Shown here: positions 10,355 through 22,300 of the stretch, one piece after another
How the letters are laid out: every line of letters starts with the position of its first letter
How positions within the stretch are numbered: position 1 is the first letter of the stretch
Assembly: GCF_008728515.1 (NCBI RefSeq)
Contig: NC_044977.1
Span: 171,973,139 to 172,037,138 of the forward strand
Direction: 5' to 3'
Origin: Papio anubis
Taxonomy: Eukaryota; Chordata; Mammalia; Primates; Cercopithecidae
DNA: 64,000 nt
Notes under the pieces: generated by a model
Told to the model about the DNA's origin: nothing
Seen by the model: only the letters and a program-made list of their open reading frames with translations
Database searches by the model: none
Program-made: the position numbers and the translations under genes

Positions 10355-11150
10355 GCTATTAAGAATAGTAACTCTTGTATACTGTTGGTGGGAATGCAGA
10401 TTCCCAATAGCCATTATGAAAAACAGTGTGGAGGTTTCTAGAGAAATGAAAAACAGAACTACCATATGACCTAGTAGTCCCTCTTGTAGGCGTGTACCCA
10501 AACAAAATGAAATCACCACCTCATAAAGATATCTGCACTACCATGTTGATTGCAACATTATTGGCAATAGCTAAAATATAAACACAACCTAAGTGTACAT
10601 CAGTAGATGAATGGATAAAGAAACGATGGTATGTATATATGATGGAATATTATTCAGCTCTAAAAAGAATGAGATCTTGCCATTTGCCACAATGTGATGA
10701 ACCTGAAGGACATTACGCTAAGTGAAATAGGCCAGACTGAGGGACAAATATTACATGATCTCACTCATCTGTGGAATCTAAACAATGAATATTCAAATAT
10801 ACAGAGACAGAGAACAAAACAGTGATTACTATGGGTGGGGAAGAAATGAGGAGATGTAGGTCAAGAGGATACAAAGTAGCAGATATATAGGATGAGCACA
10901 TCTAGAGATCTAATATGCTGCATGACTGTAGTTCATAAAATTGTACTGTATTTGGAATTTATGATAAATGAATAGATTTTAGCTGCTCTTGCCCTAAAAA
11001 CAAACAAAAATAGGTAACGTTATGATGATGAATATGTTAATGAAACAAATTAACATATTCATCATCGCACATAGTTACCTATTTTTTTCCTGTGTATCCC
11101 ATAGCGTCATGTTATATATCTTAAATATATTAATACAATTGCTTTTTAAA
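10355..11150 (+). mobile_element. L1M 3' end
   Basis: It matches the end of L1 ORF2 and the 3' UTR of an L1M-class element: 'tgttggtgggaatgcag', 'gtacatcagtagatgaatgg', 'gatctcactcatctgtggaa', 'ggtaac' and 'gaatatgttaat'. Frames are broken throughout. Near the end, the tail contains an inverted copy of its own sequence (see 11006-11086). Confidence 0.85.
11006..11086. repeat. Long hairpin (inverted repeat) in the L1M tail
   Basis: The 18-bp arms 'gatgatgaatatgttaat' (11024-11041) and its exact reverse complement (11049-11066) are separated by a 7-base loop. Outer arms of 13 bp (11006-11018 and 11074-11086) also pair exactly, with small internal bulges of 5 and 7 bases. Both arms derive from L1M 3' UTR sequence. 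Confidence 0.93.
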
Positions 11151-11248
11151 GAAAGAATAGTTACTGTCATATATATTACAAGTACAGTTTCCACTTTAAC
11201 TTTATTTTTGTTTTATTTGCCTATTGCCTAGATGTAGCTTATAGTTTT

Positions 11249-11552
11249 TCTTTTCTTTTTTTTTTTTTGAGACAGAGTTTCGCTCTGTCACCCAGGCTGG
11301 AGTGCAATGGCCCGATCTCGGCTCACTGCAATCTCTGCCTCCCAGGTTCAAGCGATTCTCCTGCCTTGGCCTCCCGAGTAGCTGGGACTACAGGCATGTG
11401 CCACCATGCCTGGCTAATTTTTTTGTATTTTTAGTAGAGAAGGTGTTTCACCACGTCGGTCAGGCTGGTCTTGAATTCCTGACCTCAAGTGATCTGCCTG
11501 CCCTGGTCTCCCAAAGTGTTGGGATTAGAGGCGTGAGCCACTGTGCCAGTCC
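11249..11552 (-). mobile_element. AluS
   Basis: A poly-T head is followed by 'gagacagagtttcgctctgt', 'gatctcggctcactgcaat' and 'gagtagctgggactacaggc', ending at 'gagccactgtgccag'. The element is near full length and moderately diverged. Confidence 0.92.
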
Positions 11553-11904
11553 TATTTTTTCTTTAACATGATGCATCCATCTTTTTCTTTATTATTTCTT
11601 CTTTGCCTTTGAGTTTAAATATTTTCATTTTACCTGAGGCCAGTGTTTTCTCTTGGAAATTCTGGGCCTGAGCCAATAAAGAGGGTCACATTTTTGGCTT
11701 GTGAAAGTAGGTGAGTAGAGACACTGCATTGACCTTTCATGTTTCATAACCTGACGCCAAAGGGGTTATGTTGCATCTCCAGACTTTGACATAGTGTTAA
11801 AAAAAATCAGTGCCTCATGGTTTTTCATTAAGCTATTTTAATAGTCCTTAATGTTTTTGTCAAGAATTTCCTGCCAAATCTCAAAAATGTAGGATAATCA
11901 TGTG

Positions 11905-12080
11905 CTGGAGAGAATGTATACTTTGCAGTCAGATAAACACACCTGAGCTAGAATTTTAGTTATTCTACTTACTAGTTGGCGATCTTGGGTAATTTATGGA
12001 AATTTGCAGTCACAGTTTCTTTCTCTGAGAAAGGGGATTGATAATACTTGCTTCATCAGGTAATCATGATGTATTAGCAT
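11905..12080 (+). mobile_element. MIR SINE
   Basis: MIR core features are in order: 'actttgcagtcaga', 'gagctagaattttagtta', 'cttactagttggcgatcttg', 'gggtaatttatgg' and 'gggattgataatacttgctt'. Confidence 0.75.
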
Positions 12081-13959
12081 GCATTTTTCTTCTTCCTTTC
12101 TCTTTTCTTTCCTTCCTCTTCTCTGCCTTCCCTCTTGCCCCACCTTCTCTCTGTATTTCTGTTGCATTAATAAATGAGTGACTAATACTTGGGTCTTAGA
12201 GGTTTCTATCTGAAATTCTTTTCAGTGCATCCAAGATTATATTTCTCTGATTTTTCAGAATTAACATTTACCTTTCTCTTATACTCATTGAAGTGAATAA
12301 GTTGGCATTTTATTTCTGTCATCTTGGCTTATTCATACTCCAAAGATCTTTGTTTATCTGCAAATGGGAGGCTTTTTTGAGCATTCATTCTTCACATAAT
12401 TTATAAAAACATTAAATACAGAACCCATCAGTATCCTGGAGAGATTCTGCTTAGATATTGTCTTTTGTCCAGGTCAATTATTATTTTTCTGGAACTAAGT
12501 AAGCAGAGAGTATTAGAGACTCTTTCCGGGGTGGTTCCTCAACTCGCAAATGATTTTTAAACTGCCTTCTTGCGTTACAGTGAGGGTCCCCCAGCAGCCA
12601 TATTTGCACTATGTGATTCCTTCCCTCCTGGCCATTGCCAATTGGACCAGAATGGGTTGATCAGATGGTATCTTCTGGAATGAATGAACTGCAACTAAGG
12701 ATTTTTAACTTTCTTTAGTTTGGTCTTTCAAATGGAGGCAAAGTAAACCTAGGGTTGGGAAGTAGCCATCATGCATATTTATGTAGCCTGAGAAACAGCA
12801 GGATGGGACTGCTAGGAGATGAAACATGCTAAAATAAGGGGCTCAGCCTTCTGGAGGCTTCTGAGGCCTCAATTCTGGTTTCTTTTGGAGGCCAGATTAC
12901 ATTTCTGCATTTGGAGTTCATGAGCTATCCCTTCATCATTGTGATACATTCTCATTTTTCTTAATGTAGCTTTAATTAGCTTCCCTCACATACAGTTGAA
13001 GAGACCTTTATCTTTTTTCTTTTAGCTCAAATATGTAATATTTGGTAAGCCTTTATCTGTCTCCTATTAGCTCTCCATATTTTATTTCTAGTACTCCCAA
13101 ATGGAACTTTTCTTTCTCCCATTTGCCACAAACCACGCTTTCCATTTACAATGATTCTATAAAACAAAACAGAGCCATTTGTACACAAGAAAGAACATGT
13201 CCAATTTGGGTTTGACTCCCAAGAACATTAATCTTAATGTTAATCTTTTGATTAATTAATGTTTAAAATTTTTTGACGTTCTATTTAAATGTAGTTGAAT
13301 AAAACTATTTTTATATCTGCTTTTAAAAAAGCGCATAGGAAGGAAGGCAAAATCTTGGAGCTTGATTATATTTGGTTCTGCTTGTACAGCTTCCTGTTCA
13401 TGTTTTCTAAGCCCATTTTGCACACCTGTGCTTTTCATAACCATAGAAACTGTACTTTGATTTACATTGTCTGATGCTTGCCAAGTACCGGCTCTGTTCT
13501 CTGAGAATTGTCAGTCCTATTTTGAAGCATCCTGTAACTTTGCTGCTGTGATCACAGCTTTTTAGATTAATGGACTCTTGACTCAAACTGGATGTATTTG
13601 GATTCTCTCTCGGAGGGATTTAATGTAAGATAGGGATGTTTGTTAGTTGGAGTTGGGTGTTAAAGCTGAAAGGTCATATCAAACTGGGGCTCTGTACCTA
13701 GGGCAGCTGTGATCCACTAGCATCTTGGAGCTAGGAATGCCTGTATTCATAGAAAGAATATTTTAAAAGACTGTACATAGAGAAGCTGAGATGAGCTATG
13801 CTGTATGATAAAGAATTTTTCTGGTTTTTGTCTCAGCTTCCTGGTGCAGAGCTTCTAAAGCTCTTGGAATTTCCCAAGTGATAGAGGTGTTCAGTCCTTT
13901 GGTTCACATCTGAGTTTATGCTAATGAAATGACTCAAGATCAGTACTCCAATCACTTCA
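12081..13959. other. Single-copy sequence, no repeat recognised
   Basis: This is nearly 1.9 kb without a recognised repeat. A TAATTA-type homeodomain site ('gctttaattagcttccc', around 12970) and several AT-rich blocks are present. No exon-like acceptor/donor pair stood out. Confidence 0.4.
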
Positions 13960-14552
13960 GATGGGGGTTGGGTACCAGAAAGACCAACAACACGATTAAA
14001 AGGTGACTAGTTTGAGGCCGTCTGACCTCTGGGGAGGGGAGAAAGGCTGGAGATTGAGTTGAATCACATGGTCAATAATTTAATCAATCATGCCTACATA
14101 CTGAAACCCCAATTAAAACTCTGGACACCAAGGTTTAGGAGAGGTTCCAGACAAATGAACACATCAATGTGCTGGGAGGTTGACCTGTTCTGTCCGAGGG
14201 AAGAGAACATGAACGCTCTGTGTTGGGGGCCCTCCCAGGCCTTGCCCTATGTGTCTCTTCATTTGGCTGGTCCTTATCTGTATCCTTTATAATAATAAAA
14301 CTTTAATCATAAGTAGAGCACTTTCCTAAGATCTGTGACTTGGTCTAGAAAATTATCAAACCTGAGGGGTTTGTGACAACCCCCAAATTTGTAGTCAGTC
14401 AAAGTGCAGGTGGCCTGGGGAACCCTGATGTTCAGCTGGAGTCTCAAGTGAGAGTAGTCTTGTGGAGGACTGAGCCCTTAACTTGTGGGGTCTTTGCTAA
14501 CTCCTGGTAGTTAGTGCCAGAATAAAAATTGCAGCATACCAGTTGGTGCCAT
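13960..14552 (+). repeat. ERV LTR (ERVL-type, family not fixed)
   Basis: LTR-like wording in order: 'aatcaatcatgcctacat', 'ttgccctatgtgtctcttc', 'tcctttataataataaaac' as polyadenylation region, 'aacccccaaatttgtag', 'gtggaggactgagccctta' and 'agttggtgcc'. It is a solo LTR or a fragment and no internal sequence follows. Confidence 0.6.
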
Positions 14553-14789
14553 ATAAACTATAATATAGGTCTAGAGAATCCGAAAGAGAAATTTCAAGTT
14601 TTAATGTTCCCACTTCAGTGTAGAAACTTCACAATAAAACTCTTCAAATAAATGTTTTTGAGGAAAATGTGATTTTCCTACTCTACTGTCTTATAAAACT
14701 TCAATCATGGCAATAAGAGTTTACAGGTCACTAATTTTTCTCCAAATCATATTTTGACCTTAAAGTGTTAGTGGTTCTTTGTCCAAGCC

Positions 14790-14960
14790 CAAATTAATCA
14801 CACAGTTAGAACATGAGGGCAGGAATGGACCTACAAGATCATCTGGCTAATTCCTTACGTTTTCACAAATGAGAAATCTAAGGAATGGAGAAGTGAGACA
14901 CCTGGCATAGGATCATATTAATAATTACTGGTAAAATCTGGATTCAAATTATCTTTCTTA
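14790..14960. repeat. Old SINE-like fragment (tentative)
   Basis: 'cctacaagatcatctggcta', 'cacaaatgagaaatctaagg' and 'aatctggattcaaatt' match the common 'gatctagtcc...gatgaggaaactgag...gggattcgaac' pattern of ancient tRNA-derived SINEs. The match is partial. Confidence 0.4.
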
Positions 14961-15359
14961 TTTTCTAATTCACCAAATGTAATTTCATTTTCAGCACCAT
15001 CTGTTTACTAAACCTTTAGTTATTTTTTTCAGTGTTACAAATGAAAGTGAACTTTGCTGTCATAAATTTTTTGTAGAAAAGGATGTGGCTGTGAGTTGAC
15101 ACTGAATCTCACCAGAGAAGCTGCTTCCCATGTGAGGCTGCCTCACCAGTGTCTGCCTTTGGGGCCTGGTGTTCAAGTAAAATCTTAACTGCTTTCAATA
15201 AATGAATTCTTAATATGAATTGAACTCACTTCTTTTCCATGACTTTACTTTTTTGGTTGACTTTGTTTCTTGGTGAATCTTTGCAAACATTCATTTTCCA
15301 TGAGTGAAAATATCTATTTTGCTCTTTTTTCTGCTGTCTGTGGATATCCTGAAGGAGGA

Positions 15360-15575
15360 GATATTTTATTTTATTTTTTGGCATAAGGCACTGAGGTATA
15401 CTTTATATACAGTAAAATTCACTCTTTTAGATGTATGGTTCATTGGGTTTTGACACACATATATAGTTTTGTAATGTCACATCAAGTTATAGAATAGTTC
15501 CATTACCCACAAAAGTTCCCTTGTGTCCTTTGTAGTGTACACTACCTTCCTACCCCAATTTTCAGATAAAAAAAA
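15360..15575 (-). mobile_element. L1M fragment
   Basis: 'gaggtatactttatatacag', 'taaaattcactcttttag', 'ttcattgggttttgacacac' and 'gttccattacccacaaaag' match the reverse complement of an L1M/L1ME 3' UTR. A TTTTA-rich stretch precedes it and an A11 run follows. Confidence 0.7.
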
Positions 15576-17046
15576 AAAGAGACTTTATTCCAAAATTACC
15601 AAAGGAATGTCTGATAACATAGTTCAGAAATCAAGAAATATCTAGGATGTTCATTATTATTTCTATTTTTAAATAACTTTAAACATGTTTAGTTTATAAA
15701 CTCAAATAGTTGTATCATGCCTAATCTTTAGGTTGTGAAGTTTTCCCTTTTTTTGGTATGCTGTCTCCTCCTCATGGTGATTCATTTCCCTGTGTGATTT
15801 GCAATTTTCTATTGTGAGCTCATCTTTTCCCTGTTGTTTCTATTGTGTTGCCAGTGTCTGAGTCACCAGTGATCTCAAAGCACCCTTTGAAAGTGATATT
15901 ATTTACTTCTGTCAGTGCTCTAGATGTTTCAGCAGTTTCAGATCAGTTTTCTTATGTTAATTTCTTGGCTTAAAATTTATGCCCCATGAAGGAAGTGTAA
16001 CTTTGATTCTACATCTGCATGTAGGGCAAGCATGGGTTTCTAAATTGCTTTCAGAAAAATTGCTTTCTATTTCCTCATCCTGAAGCCAAGTTTCCTTGAC
16101 ACTTTGCCTCCATGAGGACTGAATCTTTCTAGTTTCTCTTTCATGAATTGGCTGCTTGGATGTAGTTTCTGGCTCTCTGCAGGAGTCCTGGTTCTAACAT
16201 CACTTTCCCCACCCTGAGCCCAATTCAGCCAAGGTACTAACATTCAAGCTGTCATCCTCTGGATCCTACATTTGGGTCCAATATCACTCTGCAGTCTCAG
16301 AGCATCAGATAAAGCTAACACTTTTAAGCCATGTCTAGAACCTTTGTCTTAGTAGTTGATAATGGGAAGTTGGTCCATATCGGCTCATTCTAACATGTAT
16401 TTAGACGTGTCCTTGATAATTTTTCTTCAGGGAATCTTATTTTCTAAATAGTTTTTGCCAATTTTTAAAACATTTTACTGTTTCATATATATTTGATTGC
16501 CAATATAAAATAATCTGCTGTTTTTACCTGTTTTTAACTTGTCTCTGTGGATTGGAATACAATTCTGGCTGGTTAGTTATCAGTTATAGACAGTTTTAAT
16601 TTCTTCACATTTTCGTTTAGATTTAAAGGGGCTAGGTCTAATATTGGGCTCCTTCATTTTATCTTGCATTTTGGAAATTGCAGAATATCTATTTGCCAGA
16701 GATTCTCTTTTGATCTTTGCTTTTATTTGTTGCTTTCCCTCCTGCATGCCTATGCAGGCAGTGAAATGTATTCATTTTAGACTAATATTACTGCAGTGAA
16801 ATGTATTCCTCAAAGATTAGTGCTGAAGTTCATTTGTGTATTGTCATTACTTAATCTTCAGCATGGTCTGTGTGCTCTCTGATTTAGAGCAGTCCACATT
16901 CTATTGTTGCATCTTATGTGATGCTTGCAAATGCTATTATGCTTTCATTATATTAGAGATTGCAGACTTTTAAAAAATCTACCTCTTAGTGTTCCCATAA
17001 GATTGTCACATTGTAGAATCGAATTCACTTTTTTGTTTAATTTCAG
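15576..17046. other. Single-copy sequence upstream of the exon-like block
   Basis: No repeat was recognised. A short direct repeat 'gcagtgaaatgtattc' occurs twice near 16760 and 16795. The last 25 bases form the polypyrimidine tract and AG of the exon-like block that follows. Confidence 0.4.
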
Positions 17047-17130
17047 CTGTCAGTCAAGAACCAGACAATTGACACATTACTGAAAGAGAATTAGAACAAC
17101 CTGCCTGGAGTTAAAGTCCCTTAGTTAACG
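17047..17130 (+). other. Candidate non-coding exon (84 nt)
   Basis: The block is preceded by a pyrimidine-rich acceptor ('cacttttttgtttaatttcag', ending at 17046) and followed by a strong donor, 'gtaagt' at 17131-17136. All three frames on the plus strand contain stops (for example TAG in 'gagaattagaac', TGA in 'cattactgaaag' and 'caattgacac'). If used it would be a 5' UTR or lncRNA exon. It overlaps no recognised repeat. I do not recognise a gene, and splice signals of this quality also arise by chance. Confidence 0.35.
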
Positions 17131-17849
17131 GTAAGTCACCAACACACAGTTTTTTAATAGGCAGAATTGCAAGTCACACTGCAGACCATTTATATTTCTA
17201 TCCTGTGTTGTATCCATATTTCACGTAAAATATGAAGCTAAGTTGGCAGAGATTTGTGTATCCACACTGAAGGTCCATGTTTGGCAAAAGACTATATTGA
17301 TGGCATGCATAGTTTAATTGATGCCGTGGAATAGCTCTTTATAGTTGGTACTCTTATTCTAGGGCTGCTTTTTCTCTTTACACAAGGTGGGACCATGCTT
17401 TCCAAATAAAATTCAGGATTTACTGACTTATAGAATTGTAGTTTTGAGAACCACGCTCAAACATTGTCAAAAAATTCTAGGGAGTGTACCTTTTAAAATG
17501 ATCTGTTGTGTTCTTTTCACTTCCCATTCTCTTTTGGTGCATGCTGCTGCTACTGTTTGCTGTTAAATGGTTGCTGGTTTCGCTTCTAATGCTAGTTGTT
17601 CACCAGATGGGTGCAGGTGTGAGTTAACAAAGGTAAAAACTAGGTCATTTGAGAAAAATATGACTTTCCTTAAAACTAAATTATAGGGAAACTACGAGGT
17701 ATAAAAACAGAGATAAACTATACATTATAAGACTCATTTTAATAAAAACATATTATGATAAAAAGATAATTAATTCTAGTCTGATTCTAGAGTCTATTCT
17801 CTTAATTATATTGTTAAGCAACAGAGTGGGGAAGGAAGCAAACTTAAGT

Positions 17850-17975
17850 CGAACTTTCTTAGCCTCAGTTTCATTTTCTATGAAATAAGGATAGTAATAC
17901 CACATTGATTGCTATGGAGATTAAATTAGATAATGTATGTAAAATGCAAAAGACAATCTATAAATGTTTACTTTT
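17850..17975 (+). mobile_element. MIR SINE fragment
   Basis: 'cctcagtttcattttctatg', 'aataaggatagtaatacc', 'gagattaaattagataatg' and 'ctataaatgttta' are the 3' half of a MIR. Confidence 0.75.
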
Positions 17976-18754
17976 CTCCTGCCATCCATCTAGCCCAAAC
18001 TTGCACTAGAGGTGATTAGGTAGTTAGATTTCAAATAACTGAGTTGTGATGTCAGCAAAATCAGAATTAAGCAGACTGAATTTCCAGATGTGTCCAAATG
18101 TCAATGAAGTCAATATTTAAGCAGAGATCTATTGGACTGCGCTGTAACTCCATAAGCCTTGAATAATTGAGAATTGACCATAAACTGAGAATCGTATTAT
18201 GTTCTGCATTATGACCTTGCATTAACAGAGACTGAACAATTGAAGGTTTGGAGGTAAGTGAAAGAGCCTGGTGCCTGTAATATTTCAGGAGGAAATGTAA
18301 CAATTTAACAAGCAACACAAGTACTGGTATTAATTGAGAAAGGTCTCATCGATCTCTCTGGAAAATTTCTCCCTTCAAATGCCACTTGTCACTAGAGTGT
18401 GGATTCTCTAATGTATTTAGTGATCACTCAATTATGTCCAGTACTTGCTCTCCATCTTGGTCTTATAATACAGACTTCTACATTTTCAATTGTTCCAGGC
18501 TCTAGCCACATCTTAGTTATGTGCAACAATAGGCATTGTGGAATTGCTGCAAATCAAATTTCCCGGGTAATACCAAGTCTCATTTAACTTTCATATCTAT
18601 CCATCACCATTTTATTAGAGAACCAAAAAGGGTGGAGTAGGGGAGCTGAGTGAATTTCTGAGTCTGCTGGAGTTGATAACTGTAAGTGTCATGGCCCTAG
18701 TATTACTAGCTATAGATAGAGATATTTTAAAAATCATCCCTGTAACCCTAGGTA
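17976..18754. other. Single-copy sequence, nothing recognised
   Basis: Two open frames of 60-80 codons overlap here on opposite strands. Neither shows a recognisable protein or a splice context. Confidence 0.4.
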
Positions 18755-19300
18755 CTGATTATCTATTGCTACGTAGCAAGCCACCTTGAAACATATGGCT
18801 TAGAATAACAATTTATTATTATATCTCACAGTTCTGTGGCTTAACTGGTCGCAGCTTGGCATCTCTCTTGTAGTTGAAGTCAAATAGAGGCTAGGACTAC
18901 ATTCGTCTAAAGGTTCCATTGAGTTGGAGTGTCGCATGGCTGGCAGTTGATGATGACTATTTCCTAGGGACTCTGCTGGGGCTACATGCCTGAATACCTA
19001 CCCATAACCTTTTCATGTGGCTGAGACCTTTCATATGGCAACAGTCCTCAGAGACAGCATCTCAAGAGTGATCCTTTTAAGAGGCTCAGGTAGAAATTAC
19101 AAGGTGTTTTTACAATCTGGTCTCAGAGGTTGGAGTGTCACTTCTGTCATATTCTACTGGTTCAATGAGCCACTAAAGCCAAGCCCAGAGTAAGGTAGTA
19201 AGACTGCACTTCTTGATGAGGAAATGTGAAAGTCATATTGCAGAACAACATATTGGATAGGAGATACTATGGTGATCATCTCTGGAAGACACAATCGGCC
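18755..19300 (-). repeat. MaLR-like LTR remnant (older MLT1 type, tentative)
   Basis: The start 'ttatctattgctacgtagca' and 'atatctcacagttctgtggc' resembles the minus-strand end of older MaLR LTRs. Later words such as 'tttcatgtggctgag' and 'tcatattctactggttc' fit the same element. Divergence is high, so subfamily and right edge are uncertain. Confidence 0.5.
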
Positions 19301-20454
19301 ACATCCAGTTTTTCTGTTCCAGATGCCAACAGAACTCACCTGTATCCAGAATACTCCTGGGCTCTGGCTAGTTTAAATACTTTCTGCATTAATTGGTCAA
19401 CTCAGAATAATTTATAATTAGTAAGATGTATAGAAGAAATCGGAAAGTATCAATTTTCATAACATGTCATGATTCTTTCACAAATCAGACATTCTTGCAT
19501 TCTTATTCTTGGTGCCAGTGTTTTGCTCACTATGACATTCACAGTTCTGTATTCATGTGTACTTTGGCCACTGAAATCCTGTTGTCCTCTTCACCTCTGC
19601 TTTGACCTTTTTGTGTTTCAAATGCTTTACTTGCTCTTGATCCCTGGTACCTAAGACTTTCATCACCTCTGCTTTCAAAGTTTGGTCTCTAGGCCTTTGA
19701 ACTACCTCTAATAATTGTTAGTTTAGGTTCCGTAGCTGCTGCCTTTACCTCTTGACTTACAGATAATTGATGTGAATGCAGAGGAAACCTGAATGTTCAG
19801 CTTTCCTATCTTGACCCCACTTCTACCCAGTCCTTTTTAGGTTTTAATTGTATTAAGTTGGTCCCATTGGTGTCTCCTTCCCATCAGGATGGAGGTGTAT
19901 TTATGCCTAAAATCTGAACTTTTCCCCTTCACAGTGAAAAATAAAGATTCCCTGCCACATGCCTTTTGCGTAAGAGCCCTAAGACTTAGTGTTTTCAGTC
20001 GTTGACATCTCCTATATTATTAGGCTATTATTCTCTCTAAAGACTATTTCTGCACTTTAATTCAGGAAGTATATTTGCTCTAGTCTCAGTCATTTAGTAT
20101 GTTTTTGCAGGGATTCAGCAAAAGCCTCTTTTATTCATTTAACATATTGAAGGAAATACTTTTAAAAAGGAGATAGTGGAATACCCAAGAGTTTGAATAA
20201 GTGTTTTAATGGACTGAAAATAACTGATACAAATGGAACATAATTGGATTAAATGATAAGAATCTTTAACCTGTATTGACCCCTCATGGGTCTCTAATTT
20301 TGGCAAGTGATGATAGCTAAAAAGCATTAGTAATTGGTAATTGGAGACTAGACTGTTTTTCCTAGCAATTGAAAATTGTATAGAATATATCTTTTCCAAT
20401 TTTGGAAAATTGGAAACATTTCAAGTTGTTGGGTAACAACTTTCCTGACCTTAT
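19301..20454. other. Single-copy sequence, nothing recognised
   Basis: No repeat family or exon-like block was recognised in this stretch. It is AT-rich with scattered short open frames. Confidence 0.4.
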
Positions 20455-20767
20455 TTCAACTCCTAAATTCAATTTGAAAGTTTTTTATTGATCATTTACC
20501 ACGTCTTAGGCCACTGTGGGTGTGTGTGACTATGTAGGTAAGGGACATCATTAATAGATCAACAGTCCTTGCCCTCAATGATTTTCAGCTCAATAGAAGA
20601 GATAACACACTCACCCAAATAGCCAGCATGCAATCCCTATGTGATGTTTGTTATTGAGAAGTGTATTTTTTGTTGTGTACTCTTTGATTTGTGCCTTGAA
20701 AAATAAGCTGTAATGTGCCAGGGGGTACTGGGGAGTTAAAAGGGCATTCTAAGCGGAAAATCCAGCT
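20455..20767 (-). mobile_element. L2 fragment, left part, split by L1
   Basis: 'ttattgatcatttaccacgt', 'cagtccttgccctcaatgat' and 'ttcagctcaatagaagagat' match the reverse complement of the L2 3' end. An L1 follows at 20768, and L2-like wording resumes after it. Confidence 0.6.
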
Positions 20768-21176
20768 GGGATTAAGAAAATGTGGCACATATACACCATG
20801 GAATACTATGCAGCCATAAAAAAGGATGAGTTTGCGTCCTTTGTAGGGACATGGATGCAGCTGGAAACCATCATTCTTAGCAAACTATCACAAGAACAGA
20901 AGACCAAACACCACATGTTCTCACTTATAGGTGGGAACTGAACAATGAGATCACTTGGACTCAGGAAGGGGAACATCACACACCGGGGCCTATCATGGGG
21001 AGGGGGGAGGGGGGAGGGATTGCATTGGGAGTTATACCTGATGTAAATGACGAGTTGATGGGTGCAGCAGACCAACATGGCACAAGTATACATATGTAAC
21101 AAACCTGCATGTTATGCACATGTACCCTACAACTTAAAGTATAATAATAATAAATAAATTAAAAAAAAAAAAAAAA
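20768..21176 (+). mobile_element. L1PA 3' end (5'-truncated)
   Basis: It begins in late ORF2 ('aagaaaatgtggcacatata', 'tactatgcagccataaaaaa'), passes the ORF2 end and reaches the 3' UTR ('atcacacaccggggcctatc', 'gcacatgtaccctacaactt'), then an (ATA)/A tail. The sequence is close to young primate L1. A G-rich tract at 20997-21018 could form a quadruplex. No clear target-site duplication was found. Confidence 0.93.
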
Positions 21177-21179
21177 GTA

Positions 21180-21375
21180 ATAGAGGCAGGTCCACACAGC
21201 TTTTTTTAGGGAAATAATGATTAGATGAGTTTTGATAGGACAGATGATATAGTTGAGGAAGTAATGGGCTGTAAGATTACAGAGATAAGTTTGAGCCATT
21301 TGGTGATGACTTTGAATGGCTTAAATGAGAGCATCTGTATTATTCGGTAGCCATAAGGGTACATTTCCCTACTAA
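21180..21375 (-). mobile_element. L2 fragment, right part (tentative)
   Basis: 'gacagatgatatagttgag' and 'gactttgaatggcttaaatg' followed by 'gagagcatctgtatta' resemble the continuation of the minus-strand L2 interrupted by the L1. Confidence 0.4.
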
Positions 21376-21552
21376 TTTATAGGGCATCTTTGCAATATAC
21401 CATATGATACATGGATATCTCTGTTTCTGAGTTTTCTTTTCTATTTCAATGGTACATTTTTTTCCATTTGTACATCAACATCACACCATTTTAATTACTA
21501 AAGGTTAATACTGTCTTTATATGAACTTATTTTTTCATATAAGAGATGTTAT

Positions 21553-21860
21553 CAGCTGGGCGCGGTGGCTCAAGCCTGTAATCCTAGCACTTTGGGAGGC
21601 CGAGACAGGCGGATCACGAGGTCAGGAGATCGAGACCATCCTGGCTAACACGGTGAAACCCCGTCTCTACTAAAAAATACAAAAAACTAGCCGGGCGTGG
21701 TGGCGGGCGCCTGTAGTCCCAGCTACTCGGGAGGCTGAGGCAGGAGAATGGTGTAAACCCGGGACGCGAAACTTGCAGTGAGCTGAGATCCGGCCACTGC
21801 ACTCCAGCCTGGGTGACAGAGCGAGACTCTGGCTCAAAAAAAAAAAAAAAAAAAAAAAAA
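21553..21860 (+). mobile_element. AluY, cercopithecid (AluYR-like)
   Basis: Near-consensus AluY with 'gagatccggccactgcactc', the Old World monkey variant, and a 20+ A tail. Perfect 12-bp target-site duplications 'aagagatgttat' lie at 21541-21552 and 21859-21870. Confidence 0.97.
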
Positions 21861-22246
21861 GAGATGTTATGTTATTTCTTGAATATCGGATAAAATGTGC
21901 TTATAAAATTGTGGGAGGTTAGGGTTTTCTTTTGGTAGATATTAAAAAAATTAATTCAGTTTTTCTAGCTTTATTTGGAAATTCCATTTTTCTTGAGCTA
22001 ATTTTTGTGTTTTTGTGCTTTTCCAGAAAATTATCATTTTATCTAACTTTAAAAGTTATTGGCATATTCTTATATTCTTATGAATTATAGAATTGCTTGA
22101 TTAGGGAAGTTGCATCTTCAGTTTTACTAGATAGTGACTTTTCAAGTCTTTGTAATAATCTGAGTAATTATCTTCAAGAATGTTATTTCCCCAACATATC
22201 TTTGATTCTATTTATACGGCACTATTTTTACTATTTGTTTGAGCCT

Positions 22247-22300
22247 CTCTCTCTATCTGTCTTTGTCTCTGTCTCTGTTTCTCTCTCTCTATCCATACAG
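22247..22300. repeat. CT-rich low-complexity tract
   Basis: Imperfect TCTC/TCTG repeats, interrupted by single bases, lie in otherwise single-copy sequence between the two AluY copies. Confidence 0.7.
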
